DNA of 56,688 bases from an uncultured Desulfotomaculum sp. (GCA_946411205.1 CAMKDG010000002.1:1-56688), one strand, 5' to 3'. Counted from the first letter of the stretch, positions 7,679 to 16,474 are shown. Made by a program: numbers and translations. Notes: generated by a model from the letters alone, not told the origin.

Positions 7679-8929
7679 ATGAATTTTAAAGAACAATTAG
7701 AACAACTATCACAACAAGTTGCTGAGCGAAAAAACCATGTAGTAAATGAAGAAATGACTAAACAGTCTTTGATTATACCTTTCATACAACTTCTTGGATA
7801 TGACATTTTCAATCCATTAGAAGTTCGGCCTGAATATTCCGCCGATTTTGCTAAAAAGAAAGGTGCTCGTGTTGATTATGCCATTTTTAATGATAATGAT
7901 GCTTCAATCTTTATCGAAGCTAAAACAGTAAACGAAAGCCTAGAAAAGTATAATTCACAATTAGCTTATTACTTTAATGCCACTCATCAGCTAAAACTTG
8001 CTATCTTGACGAACGGAGTAGAGTATTACTTTTTTACCGATTTAAATGTTACGAACGTAATGGATGAAAGTCCTTTTCTTCGTTTCAATATTCTCTCAAT
8101 AACAGATGAGAGCTTAAAAATTTTAGAACAAATACGAAAACAAAACTTTAATACTAAACTAATATCTGCACTAGCTGAAGAATTAGTTTACAAAAAAGAT
8201 TTGGACACTGCTATTTCCCGACTTCTAAAAGACCCAAACAATGATTTTATCCGTTTTGTTATAAAGGATGTTTTTCCTACCCGTATTACAGCGACAGTTA
8301 TTGATAAATTTAGGCCTATGGTAAAAAAATCAATCTTGGATTCTATAGAAATGATTTACCATGAAAGAGTTGAAGGAGCGACAAAACAAACTAGTGATCT
8401 TAAAACGCCTACTTCATTAACTAGAAACCGAAACAAGAAGCCTACGGTTGCCCAGATTACTAATGAAGAAATTACTTCGTCAGATAGTATAAAAACAGCC
8501 AACCCCACAGAATTGGCGATTGATGAAGTTGCAGTAACAGTTGAAGAACAAATCATTGAGCAATCTAGCATTGAACCAAGCGAAACAGATATGGAAGTTT
8601 ACCAGTGCGTAAAAAATATTCTGTCATTAGAAAAATATGATGCCGCTGAATTAGGATTCCATGCTGCCCCAAACTGCTTTAATATATATTTTAAAAATAC
8701 TGCCGATTCAATTTTGAAACTCTACTTTACAGATTCATCCAGTTATATAGTTATCCCACTTTCTATTGACGATATAGCTAAACGTATTGGGAATCTCTTA
8801 CGATACGAGCAAGATTCCAATTTTAACTCAACAAAGATCCACATTGATAATGTGCAGGATACATATAAATTGGCTAGATTAATTATTCAAAGAGTTAAAA
8901 CATTACAGACCAATAGCACTGGTATTTGA
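7679..8929 (+). CDS. orphan type I restriction HsdR N-terminal-like nuclease
   Basis: 416 residues. Residues about 20-150 match the HSDR_N/COG4748 PD-(D/E)XK nuclease fold: TKQSLIIPFIQLLGYD, LEVRPEYSADF, GARVDYAIF (Asp66) and SIFIEAKTV (Glu80, Lys82), then QLAYYFNAT and LAILTNGVEYYFFTD. These are the catalytic D...ExK residues. No HsdR motor, HsdM or HsdS is present. The C-terminal about 250 residues include a charged linker and an unrecognised domain (about 300-410). Stand-alone members are often annotated as restriction endonuclease subunits; a defence role is inference. GGAAGGTG precedes the ATG. It is embedded in the decayed element between broken phage genes. Confidence 0.75.
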   Translation: MNFKEQLEQLSQQVAERKNHVVNEEMTKQSLIIPFIQLLGYDIFNPLEVRPEYSADFAKKKGARVDYAIFNDNDASIFIEAKTVNESLEKYNSQLAYYFNATHQLKLAILTNGVEYYFFTDLNVTNVMDESPFLRFNILSITDESLKILEQIRKQNFNTKLISALAEELVYKKDLDTAISRLLKDPNNDFIRFVIKDVFPTRITATVIDKFRPMVKKSILDSIEMIYHERVEGATKQTSDLKTPTSLTRNRNKKPTVAQITNEEITSSDSIKTANPTELAIDEVAVTVEEQIIEQSSIEPSETDMEVYQCVKNILSLEKYDAAELGFHAAPNCFNIYFKNTADSILKLYFTDSSSYIVIPLSIDDIAKRIGNLLRYEQDSNFNSTKIHIDNVQDTYKLARLIIQRVKTLQTNSTGI

Positions 8930-9064
8930 TTGTCAAAATCCTAATATTTTGCTGGACCGGTTTTATTTAACCCATATTTTCCCATAAAACTAACCTTTAT
9001 GGTGGACTCGTTTTTGGAGAGAAGGTTACTTTGATTAAATCTAAACTGACGAGGAAGTTTTGAT

Positions 9065-9910
9065 ATGACGTTTAAGTTAGATGATATTAAGACCCTGCTC
9101 ATATTACTCCCAATTATTATTCTATTAATAAAAAAGATCATTAATATTATTGGAATATTAGAAGTTGAAAAGATTTTTATGCAAAAGGACAGTGTTTTAA
9201 TATCAAATATGAAAGACTATCTTACTCTAGGTGCTATATTTTTTGTAATCTCTGCTTATGTGTCATTGATTCTAAAAGAATATAATTTTTATCATAATAG
9301 CTTTGTAAAAGATAAATTACTTATTCTGATACTATATATATCAGTTAGGGTTTTTCTGTTTTCTGCTTTCTTTTATCTTTTCAGATCATATGTTGAAAGT
9401 AACAAGAAGGCTTATGAGATACTAATTAAACATGATATTTTGAAAAAGCTATATAGACTTATAAACGTAATATTATTAATATACTGGCTCCTAATTATGG
9501 CATTTTTGTTTTCCGGTGCAATTAACAAATATTTGTTTACCGGGATCAAGTTAGACCAACTATTTATATCTTATGCAATTGTAGTTACTATTCCATGGGG
9601 TGCCTATAAATACTACATTGAAATGGAAAAGCTCTATAGAAAAAGTAAATTCAAATTCATAATTGTCAAATTAAAAAATAACGAAACATTCAAAAATTTA
9701 TATTTACAGTCTCAAAATGAGAAATATTTTTTCTTAGGTTATAATGATGATTCAAAACATCCATTAGTAAAGGATCACCTAGTAATAAATAAAGATTGTA
9801 TTGATTATTTCTATGTAGTTAGAGAAGATTATTATTGGGGGAATCTTCTACATACACTTAATATGCAAAACTATGTAGAAACAAAACGACAGTTTATATT
9901 AAAGAAATGA
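9065..9910 (+). CDS. multi-pass membrane protein of unknown function
   Basis: 281 residues, very AT-rich coding. Four to five hydrophobic segments at about residues 10-30, 52-70, 84-105, 133-153 and 162-180 are followed by a C-terminal cytosolic-looking domain of about 95 residues (KFIIVKLKNNETFKNLYLQS). I recognise no family. GAGGAAG lies six bases before the ATG. It follows the orphan nuclease by 135 bases on the same strand, so the two may form a module, but this is unproven. Confidence 0.55.
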   Translation: MTFKLDDIKTLLILLPIIILLIKKIINIIGILEVEKIFMQKDSVLISNMKDYLTLGAIFFVISAYVSLILKEYNFYHNSFVKDKLLILILYISVRVFLFSAFFYLFRSYVESNKKAYEILIKHDILKKLYRLINVILLIYWLLIMAFLFSGAINKYLFTGIKLDQLFISYAIVVTIPWGAYKYYIEMEKLYRKSKFKFIIVKLKNNETFKNLYLQSQNEKYFFLGYNDDSKHPLVKDHLVINKDCIDYFYVVREDYYWGNLLHTLNMQNYVETKRQFILKK

Positions 9911-10032
9911 GTATCTATAGCTGATTAAGTGAAAACAGATGTCGGTGAATACATAGTTGGTGCCTACCTCAAAATTAGATGCACCGTTGTCTGCTTCCCA
10001 GGCAGCAGCCTAAAAAGATTGAATGAAGTGAA

Positions 10033-10429
10033 TGTTATTGGTTGGAGTTTAAGAATAAAATTGCCTATCTCTGTAAGGTTACCATTCAATCAAAGGCACC
10101 CTTTATAAGGACAATCCAACTACAGTTGAAAAGATACTTAAGAAGCATAAGGTTTAAAAGGAATATGCAGGAAAATACCTTTCCGACTTCCTTAACACTC
10201 ACTTAATGTTCTGGTCCCCAGTAATCCCGAAAGATTATATAACCGACCAGTTTGGACAAGTTAGCATCCTGGAATTACATCATTAACCAAGAATACACTC
10301 GCTGTATATATGAACTCCTGAATAAGGCAAAGGTTCTGATCAACAATGCCGATAACCCTTCTTCCAGACATTGCAGGTATTGGAGTCATTAAGGAGATAA
10401 CTAATCAAGTCTTTCTTTTTAATAAATAA
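10033..10429 (+). pseudogene. decayed gene with several frameshifts and stops
   Basis: Plus-strand segments read as a coherent protein across frames: WLEFKNKIAYLCKVTIQSK, shift, TLYKDNPTTVEKILKKHKV, stop, KEYAGKYLSDFLNTHL then MFWSPVIPKDYITDQFGQVS, ILELHH, stop, shift, NQEYTRCIYELLNKAKVL, INNADNPSSRHCRY, shift, GVIKEITNQVFLFNK. At least two stops and three shifts are needed, so it is dead. The family is not recognised. The stretch 9911-10032 before it holds nothing I can identify. Confidence 0.45.
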
Positions 10430-10492
10430 TGAAAAAACTGTTAGACATATCATTTCTCATAGTAACCAATCTAACTAGTAAGGAGGCAATTA

Positions 10493-11137
10493 ATGAGAAT
10501 AATTTTAATTACCTTGTTGCTATCATTATCAATGACTACCTCTACCTTATCCTGGGCGAGTCCAAACGTCTATATTAACGGAACACAAAAAGATTTACAA
10601 GTTATACAAATCGATGGTAAGTCATTTGTTCCCTTACGAGTAATTACCGAGAGCTTAGGGTCAAAAGTTGAGTGGAAAGAAACTGATATTTATATCACTC
10701 CAGATTTAAAAAGGCCTTCAATCAAGGGGGAGGCAAAATATACAAATATGATCAACAAATCATTAGACCTTTTATCAATACGAAATCCGGTAGGTTATAT
10801 CTTAATTTGCAAGTATGTATCAAGAATTAATGTTGACAACAAACCCATTCCAAAGCAAGAGTCTGATTATTATGCGTATACTCTTTTTGATACTGTTACT
10901 GTCAATACCAATTTATTAGAAGACAAGGAGAAAAATATCCCAGAATTCCTAGCCGCCATTTTAGTACATGAAGGAGTACACGCTGCTCAGAATGGTTTCC
11001 AATTCACCCTTCTTTCTAATAAAGAAGATATAGAAAAAGAGGCTTATGTTTACGCATTAAATTCATTATGGTTACTTAACGCACCAAAGTGGTCAGTGGA
11101 CGAGGTCTTGCACGGTCTTGGTTCAACCATAGACTGA
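10493..11137 (+). CDS. secreted stalk-domain protein fused to a HExxH metallopeptidase-like domain
   Basis: 214 residues. A signal peptide (about 1-23, ending SWAS) precedes a copper-amine-oxidase-N-like stalk domain (about 25-68: VYINGTQKDLQV..IDGKSFVPLRVITESLG..VEW). Residues about 80-200 contain FLAAILVHEGVHAAQ, a HExxH zinc motif at 159-163, with a plausible third ligand Glu about 20 residues on (DIEKEAYVYAL, 179-189). This matches a zincin layout; peptidase activity is inferred, no substrate is evident. TAAGGAGG lies seven bases before the ATG. It is intact although surrounded by relics. Confidence 0.75.
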   Translation: MRIILITLLLSLSMTTSTLSWASPNVYINGTQKDLQVIQIDGKSFVPLRVITESLGSKVEWKETDIYITPDLKRPSIKGEAKYTNMINKSLDLLSIRNPVGYILICKYVSRINVDNKPIPKQESDYYAYTLFDTVTVNTNLLEDKEKNIPEFLAAILVHEGVHAAQNGFQFTLLSNKEDIEKEAYVYALNSLWLLNAPKWSVDEVLHGLGSTID

Positions 11138-11407
11138 TATGAAAAGATGGTTAATCACCAGTAGTTTTGGTAACATCTTCTTCTGGAACCTTGCAGATAT
11201 TGGAGTCATTAAGAAATCGACCTGTATCTGAACTAAATTGAAGGATATTCTGTTATCATGTCAAATAACTATTTTAGCTACCATAGTAAAACATCCTTAA
11301 GTGGGTGCTTTTATGTTTTATAGGTAATTCGACATATACCGTCATTATCTTTCGTTGCATAATTATTTATTTGAACAAACAGCCATATCAACAGTCATGG
11401 ATAGACA
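11138..11407. other. intergenic stretch with duplicated fragment
   Basis: No gene is visible. Bases 11175-11213 repeat, with changes, the tail of the decayed gene at 10362-10402 (shared core ATTGGAGTCATTAAG). A weak hairpin CATCC/GGGTG followed by TTTTA lies near 11291-11313 and could end transcription of the metallopeptidase-like gene. Confidence 0.4.
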
Positions 11408-11410
11408 TTT

Positions 11411-11446
11411 AAGGGACGACATCTAAAGGATGAATGTCCCTTTGTT
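11411..11446 (+). terminator. terminator-like hairpin related to that at 3066
   Basis: AAGGGAC / GTCCCTT stem followed by TTGTTT. The left arm and 5' flank share TTTAAGGGACGACA with the terminator at 3063-3076, suggesting a common origin. Confidence 0.55.
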
Positions 11447-11481
11447 TATATTTAATAAAGCGAGAGCGAGGTCATCCATCT

Positions 11482-12204
11482 ATGGCCACAAGTTACAGCA
11501 TATGCCTGGTAAATAATTTTGAGAAAAAACAGAGACATTATGCCGCTACTCAAGTAACTTTGCAGGACACAGAAGAACCGCCGGAAAGTTACTACAACCT
11601 GGATAATCAAGATTTCATGGAAACGGAAATTGATAACGAATTAGTAATAATCTCATCCTATAACGCATACCAAGATGTAAAACAAAATAAACATGGCAGA
11701 GTTTTTGGCAGATCATTTAAATGGTACTTAGAGCCACATGAGTTTAAGATGTATTATATTCCGGGATTACAATTAATGATTTTTAATAGTGGAAAAGATA
11801 CTGTAAATGCATTTTTAGCACAAATGAAGGAAGATAGAGGCTCTGGGTTTAATTGTAATAAACTAGAGGTGGATTTTAGGACAGTACAATCATTGCTTCC
11901 TATGATCTCAGGAGCTTGGTTTGCTGAACTACAAAAGAAAAAACAATACCTAAAATCGGCCGGACTATACGGACCTCAAGTTGATAAAAGTGAAGAGTTT
12001 AAAGCGGCTGCTGAAGCGGGCGTTATTAGCTCACTAATTTTCCCTTATAAATTCCGAGGGCAAGAAATACTATTAGGAATAACCCGTAATGGTGCAGTAG
12101 TATTTTATAATCGTTTAAAGAATCCTATAACTAAACAACACGATTTAATATCTGAAATTAATGTAACACTCGAGCTATATCGAATTTTCCTTAAAAAAAC
12201 GTAA
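11482..12204 (+). CDS. hypothetical protein
   Basis: 240 residues from MATSYSICLVNNFEKKQRHY; soluble, mixed alpha/beta composition, no motif recognised. An alternative start 48 bases upstream lies inside the hairpin at 11411-11446, so this ATG, preceded by GCGAGG, is preferred. C-terminal sequence GQEILLGITRNGAVVFYNRL looks like beta strands. The neighbours are relics and unknown genes, and the function cannot be assigned. Confidence 0.5.
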   Translation: MATSYSICLVNNFEKKQRHYAATQVTLQDTEEPPESYYNLDNQDFMETEIDNELVIISSYNAYQDVKQNKHGRVFGRSFKWYLEPHEFKMYYIPGLQLMIFNSGKDTVNAFLAQMKEDRGSGFNCNKLEVDFRTVQSLLPMISGAWFAELQKKKQYLKSAGLYGPQVDKSEEFKAAAEAGVISSLIFPYKFRGQEILLGITRNGAVVFYNRLKNPITKQHDLISEINVTLELYRIFLKKT

Positions 12205-12225
12205 CCCCACAGTTTTACTGTGGGG
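12205..12225. terminator. hairpin between convergent genes
   Basis: Perfect CCCCACAGT / ACTGTGGGG stem with a three-base loop. It overlaps the stop of the minus-strand gene at 12215. On the minus strand a run of seven T follows within eight bases, so it probably terminates that gene and also blocks read-through on the plus strand. Confidence 0.65.
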
Positions 12226-12940
12226 AAATAGCAAATATATCTTTGGAGGTTTGAATTAACTCTCCAATATTTTTTGTTTGAATGATAATCTTGTCCTTAT
12301 GAACCTCCACCCTATTATTCTCCATCATAAATGTAACATCGAAACTGATTAAATCCCTTGCTGCGATCTTACTCATGTAGAGTCCATAGAACGGATTTTC
12401 ATTATGAAATTTAACCGAAAGGAAGTATGATTTAGATTCTGGGTGAATAACCTTTTCCACCTCATCAAACAATGGTATAATTATCTTTTTTAAAACATCA
12501 TTACCTCTTCTATATGTTACAGGTATATCAAAGACATAAAGGGAAAATGTATTTGTTTTTTCAATTAACTGAATAACTATTCCTTCTGATCTAAGTTCAA
12601 GTGCACCGCTATATAATTTAGTTATTTTTAAATTGCTAAATAAATTTGCATTGAGTATCCCATTACGAACACCACATATCATACTCCCACCCGGCTTCAG
12701 ACCGTAATTTACGGTTAGATTCCATATTGTATCCAATCCAAACAATTGATATTTTAACTTTTGAACAGCTAAATAAAATCTATCCCATTTTTCGTATAGT
12801 ACTCTTACGCAAAATAAAACCCATCCAGAAGCTGCTAACCAAAAGGTTTTGGTCTGATATGGAAAAGTAGCGACAACTACGCCAAAAATCACAGCAGTTA
12901 TCAATAAAAAAAGGATAATTGTTATTTGGGCTTTGGACAT
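12215..12940 (-). CDS. hypothetical membrane-anchored protein
   Basis: 241 residues with two N-terminal transmembrane segments (about 6-26 and 32-48) and a cytosolic domain of about 190 residues. The domain ends with strand-rich MMENNRVEVHKDKIIIQTKN. No family recognised. A GGGGG-type ribosome binding site lies upstream of the ATG. It is convergent with the hypothetical gene at 11482. Confidence 0.5.
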   Translation of the reverse strand: MSKAQITIILFLLITAVIFGVVVATFPYQTKTFWLAASGWVLFCVRVLYEKWDRFYLAVQKLKYQLFGLDTIWNLTVNYGLKPGGSMICGVRNGILNANLFSNLKITKLYSGALELRSEGIVIQLIEKTNTFSLYVFDIPVTYRRGNDVLKKIIIPLFDEVEKVIHPESKSYFLSVKFHNENPFYGLYMSKIAARDLISFDVTFMMENNRVEVHKDKIIIQTKNIGELIQTSKDIFAISPQ

Positions 12941-13227
12941 AGTATCGCCCCCTTGCGCTTTAGATTATCCCTATGTAAAGAATATCATAATGGTTAAGTT
13001 TGGCAAGCATCTCTCTAAATTAATATATTATAACGCCGGCCCTCTTCCTGCTACGCTACCAAGATTCATACTTCTCAATTATCTTATACTCTTCTGATAA
13101 AGCTTTATCCTTTCTTAAACTCTTACATTAAATTATATTACCAAACACTTGTGCGGGTCAATGGGCTATAATAAACTTTTTACCCCGTCCAAAACATATG
13201 TACTTTATCAATAAGAGGTGACGGTAC
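12941..13227. other. AT-rich stretch with no recognisable gene
   Basis: Probably carries the promoter of the minus-strand gene at 12215 near its left end and the lost start region of the recombinase relic at its right end. No repeat or RNA is evident. Confidence 0.4.
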
Positions 13228-13767
13228 ATTTCCCAGCGTGTTGTAATATATTGCAGAGTATTGTCCGGGGATCAACAGGAGCGCGGAACGATAGAAAGTC
13301 AGATTGAGTTTGCAACCAAGTACTGCGACCTTCAAAAATTACGAATTAGTAGATTGGTACAAAGATGATGAAGTTGGATAATCAAGTACGTCTTATACAA
13401 AGGCCCTCAAAGAAAAAGAGACTGAGAAACAAAGTATTCTTGACCTCTTCTGAAAAAAACTTATAGATAGCACTGATGTGAAACAACAACTTCAGAAAAT
13501 ATCATTGGAAAAAGACTCACTTGAGCGAGGTTTGGATGAACTAGAGCAGCAAATAAATGCTGAGAATAGTGTTGCTAAAAGTTTTTCTGGAGCTGAAGAG
13601 CTATTAAGAGAGCTTCGAGAAAAGTAAGCGATGGTTTATCTTTCGATTGCAAAAGAGAGATTATAAGGAACCTTGTGAAGGAGATCCGCGTTCAACTAAG
13701 ATCAATGAAAAAGGTAATCCCAGGCAACAGTAACATCAAAGTTTATCTTTGTCAGGATGTTATATAA
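13228..13767 (+). pseudogene. broken large serine recombinase (site-specific integrase)
   Basis: The first part reads ISQRVVIYCRVLSGDQQERG and TIESQIEFATKYCDLQKL, the resolvase catalytic N terminus with the nucleophile Ser in the RVLSGDQ motif. A shift gives LVDWYKDDEVG. The central recombinase and zinc-ribbon region is missing. It then resumes with the coiled-coil region (KEKETEKQSILDLF, TGA, KKLIDSTDVKQQLQKIS, LEKDSLERGLDELEQQINAE), a stop and a shift, and a typical C-terminal tail SFDCKREIIRNLVKEIRVQL..KVYLCQDVI. An internal deletion, at least three stops and several frameshifts make it inactive. Such recombinases integrate phages and conjugative elements, so it marks one end of the former element. 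Confidence 0.8.
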
Positions 13768-14040
13768 ACCGCCAAGCGTGTGGATAACATCCTTGACCAA
13801 TCGGTTGTAAAGCGGTATTGTTTGACGCTACTGTTAAAAGATGTTGAATTATCTGGTGATCCCCCGGGACCCAACTACGTCAGATTAGGCTAGAAAATCA
13901 AATGGCTATTCGGAATTTTGTAAAGAAGATAGCACCACCACTACACTCATTAGGCAATCTTTATAAATTTCCCACTAAAATTTGATAATTTACCACAATA
14001 TTTTAATCTTGCTTTAATATTGCAGTGATACAATCTAGAC
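13768..14040. other. intergenic stretch after the recombinase relic
   Basis: A short open segment (VVKRYCLTLLLKDVEL and on) could be further decayed coding sequence, but nothing is assignable. The right part is AT-rich with a TACAAT near 14027 that could serve as a -10 element for the aminotransferase unit. Confidence 0.3.
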
Positions 14041-14076
14041 AATCCTCTTTTTAATATAGATTTCCTCTTCTTGTGG

Positions 14077-14100
14077 CACCGCGTTATTAGCGGTGTTTTT
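14077..14100 (+). terminator. intrinsic terminator or attenuator before the aminotransferase gene
   Basis: CACCGC / GCGGTG stem with a seven-base loop, followed by TTTTTCTTTT. The 5' side reads TGTGGCACCGCG, which resembles the conserved T-box antiterminator sequence, but no other T-box element was found upstream. Confidence 0.65.
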
Positions 14101-14225
14101 CTTTTCGGTCTATCTAGGGAACTAGGGAATGATTTAATTCTCAGTTATTTATCTGGACGTTCTAAAGGATTTATCAATCTAATTCTAGAAGATGAACTAA
14201 AATGTAACAAAGGAGATATCTGTAC

Positions 14226-15356
14226 GTGAAACTGCCCGATTTTAAACTGGAACGATATTTTGCTAAGTATGAATTTAACTCCTCCTACCTACTTTGTTGC
14301 TCGGATTGTGAATCTTTCACTGTCAAAGAGATCCTGAAATTGGGTGATGCATCTGCCGCTGAGGCTTTAGAAAAACTCTGGCTGGGTTACACCGAAGCCC
14401 AGGGTCATCCTGAATTACGGGGGGCTATTGCTAATTTGTACCGGGAGGTATCAGAGAAAAATGTTCTCGTTTGTTCTGGTGCCGAAGAGGCTATTTTTAT
14501 TTTTATGAACATTGCCCTGAACAAGGGAGATCATATCATTGTCCAATACCCTTGCTATCAATCTCTCTTTGAAATTGCCCGTTCTATTGGTTGCGAAATT
14601 ACTCAGTGGGCAATGAAGGAAGAAAATAACTGGCAGCCAGACTTGGACATTTTGAAAGACAACATCAAAGCTAACACAAAGGCAATCATTATTAATTCAC
14701 CCCATAACCCCACTGGCCATTTAATGAGCCAAGACATGTTACAACAAATTATCGATTTAGCCAGGCAGAAAAACATCCTCCTCTTCTCCGATGAGGTTTA
14801 CCGAGGTTTGGAATATGATGTAACAGACCAGTTGACAGCAGCCTGTGATATTTATGAAAACGCAGTTTCTCTGGGAGTTATGTCCAAAACCTATGGTCTA
14901 GCCGGTTTAAGAATTGGTTGGATTGTCACCCGTAATCAAGAAATCTATCAAAAAATGGCTTCCTTTAAGGACTATACTTCCATTTGTAACAGTGCTCCCA
15001 GTGAATTGCTAGCTACCATCGCCTTAAGGAACCATCAAAAACTAGCACTTCGTAACTTGGAGATTATTAAAAACAACCTGCAACTGCTAGATCATTTTTT
15101 TACGAAATACAAGCATTGGTTCAACTGGCAAAAACCGAAAGCCGGTCCCATTGCTTTCCCAAGTATCAAAGGAGATAGAAACGCTGAAGACTTTTGTCAT
15201 GATCTGGTAACCAGCAAAGGCGTACTTTTACTACCCGGAAACTATTACGATTTCGGCCACCGTAATTTTCGGATTGGCTTTGGTAGAAAGAACCTGCCCC
15301 AGTGTTTAGCCGGACTGGAGCAGTACATCTGTGAGGAGGATTCCCCATGTCTCTAA
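14226..15356 (+). CDS. PLP-dependent class I/II aminotransferase
   Basis: 376 residues of fold-type I. Visible are the substrate/PLP region YTEAQGHPELRGAIA, VCSGAEEAIFIFMN, the INSPHNPTGHLM Asn-Pro motif, LLFSDEVYRGLEY (Asp binding the pyridine N) and VMSKTYGLAGLRIGW with the PLP lysine; the C-terminal Arg lies in NFRIGFGR. The N terminus is shorter than in typical AspC, as in the capreomycidine-synthase-like subgroup. Its substrate is unknown. The start is GTG with AAAGGAGA upstream. The end overlaps the next gene by 10 bases, implying translational coupling with the MBL-fold hydrolase. Confidence 0.85.
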   Translation: MKLPDFKLERYFAKYEFNSSYLLCCSDCESFTVKEILKLGDASAAEALEKLWLGYTEAQGHPELRGAIANLYREVSEKNVLVCSGAEEAIFIFMNIALNKGDHIIVQYPCYQSLFEIARSIGCEITQWAMKEENNWQPDLDILKDNIKANTKAIIINSPHNPTGHLMSQDMLQQIIDLARQKNILLFSDEVYRGLEYDVTDQLTAACDIYENAVSLGVMSKTYGLAGLRIGWIVTRNQEIYQKMASFKDYTSICNSAPSELLATIALRNHQKLALRNLEIIKNNLQLLDHFFTKYKHWFNWQKPKAGPIAFPSIKGDRNAEDFCHDLVTSKGVLLLPGNYYDFGHRNFRIGFGRKNLPQCLAGLEQYICEEDSPCL

Positions 15357-16234
15357 TTAAACTGACTGATGCAGTATTTGTATTGAAAGCTCCCACCAAT
15401 ATCGGGGTGATTAAGGCTACTGATGGTTCGGCGGTGATAATCGACACCGGAATTGATGAATCCGTTGCCCGCAAACTGCTCCGGGAACTGACGAATGAGG
15501 GGCTTCAGATAAAGGCCATCATCAATACCCATTCCCATGCTGATCATATTGGTGGCAACTCCTTCATTGTATCTCGTACCGGGGCGGTTGTTTATGCCTC
15601 GGAGGCAGAAACTCCCCTTCTTGAGAATCCACTATTAGAACCCTCCATGCTCATCGGGGGAGCTTATCCCTGGAAAGAGATGCACAATAAATTTTTGTTG
15701 GCTAAACCCAGTACCGTAAGTGAAAAGGTAACGGAAGGTACAGTAACAATCAATAACATACCCTTAGAAATTATCCCCCTAGCCGGTCACAGCCTGGGCC
15801 ATATTGGTGTGTTGTATGATGGTGTGCTTTTTACCGGTGACGCTTACATTAGTGCCATTGCTTTAGAGAAATACAGTATTCCTTATAATGTTGATATCCC
15901 AACCTATCTGTCCAGTCTGGAAAAACTGGCCAGCATACAATGTCAATGGTTTGTTCCTTCCCACGGTGACCCGGCTCAAGATATTTCCCGTGATCTCGAA
16001 AACAACCGTACCACCGTGCTAAAGCAAATTCAATTGCTTGAAGATTGGCTGCACGAACCCCAAACAGCGGAAGATCTACTGGTAAAATTGTGCTCTCATC
16101 TAGATACTTCTGCCGCTAACCCCAGCCTGTTCTTTTTATATCGTACAGCGGTGTTAGCCTACCTAAGTTACTTATACGAAACTAACCGCATCAAAACTAC
16201 CCTGCAAGATAACCGCCTGCTTTGGTTAAAGTAG
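15347..16234 (+). CDS. metallo-beta-lactamase-fold hydrolase
   Basis: 295 residues. The MBL core is clear: VIIDTGIDES, NTHSHADHIGGN (HxHxDH metal motif, about residues 61-69), PLAGHSLGHIGVLYDG (third metal His) and LFTGDAYIS (bridging Asp), then FVPSHGDPAQD. The C-terminal about 80 residues form a helical domain. Glyoxalase II-like hydrolases and ribonucleases share this fold; the substrate is not predictable. It overlaps the aminotransferase gene and presumably acts in the same, unidentified pathway. Confidence 0.85.
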   Translation: MSLIKLTDAVFVLKAPTNIGVIKATDGSAVIIDTGIDESVARKLLRELTNEGLQIKAIINTHSHADHIGGNSFIVSRTGAVVYASEAETPLLENPLLEPSMLIGGAYPWKEMHNKFLLAKPSTVSEKVTEGTVTINNIPLEIIPLAGHSLGHIGVLYDGVLFTGDAYISAIALEKYSIPYNVDIPTYLSSLEKLASIQCQWFVPSHGDPAQDISRDLENNRTTVLKQIQLLEDWLHEPQTAEDLLVKLCSHLDTSAANPSLFFLYRTAVLAYLSYLYETNRIKTTLQDNRLLWLK

Positions 16235-16296
16235 CTTTTCATTTTTGTTGCTTCATGTTACCATAGGCTAAAATAATTTTCAGGAGTGATGTACCA

Positions 16297-16455
16297 GTGC
16301 AAAGGGAGCGCCCCAGTTTATCGAAATCTTTACGGGTCACGGGAATATTATTTATTATCCTTAGTTTCTTCGTGGATCGAACTGTTGAATTTGGCCTGCT
16401 GGGGATTGGCTTTTTTGTGCTAGGAACCATGCAGTTTAAATGGCCTAGAAAATAA
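16297..16455 (+). CDS. 52-residue small membrane protein
   Basis: GTG-initiated reading frame, preceded by CAGGAGTG at seven bases. The product starts with a basic segment (QRERPSLSKSLRVTG) and then has two short hydrophobic stretches (ILFIILSFFV and LLGIGFFVLG), ending KWPRK. Length, ribosome binding site and position 19 bases before the next gene support it. Function unknown. Confidence 0.5.
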   Translation: MQRERPSLSKSLRVTGILFIILSFFVDRTVEFGLLGIGFFVLGTMQFKWPRK

Positions 16456-16474
16456 TTCAGTTAGGAGGTATCCC

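Noticed and set aside
13440-13460. TGA in the serine recombinase relic read as selenocysteine
   Set aside because: The same reading contains further stops and frameshifts and no catalytic Cys position, so it is a pseudogene.
14041-14110. T-box riboswitch leader of the aminotransferase gene
   Set aside because: GTGGCACCGCG resembles the T-box antiterminator sequence, but no stem I, specifier loop or AGTA-type box was found upstream; the hairpin is more likely a simple terminator.
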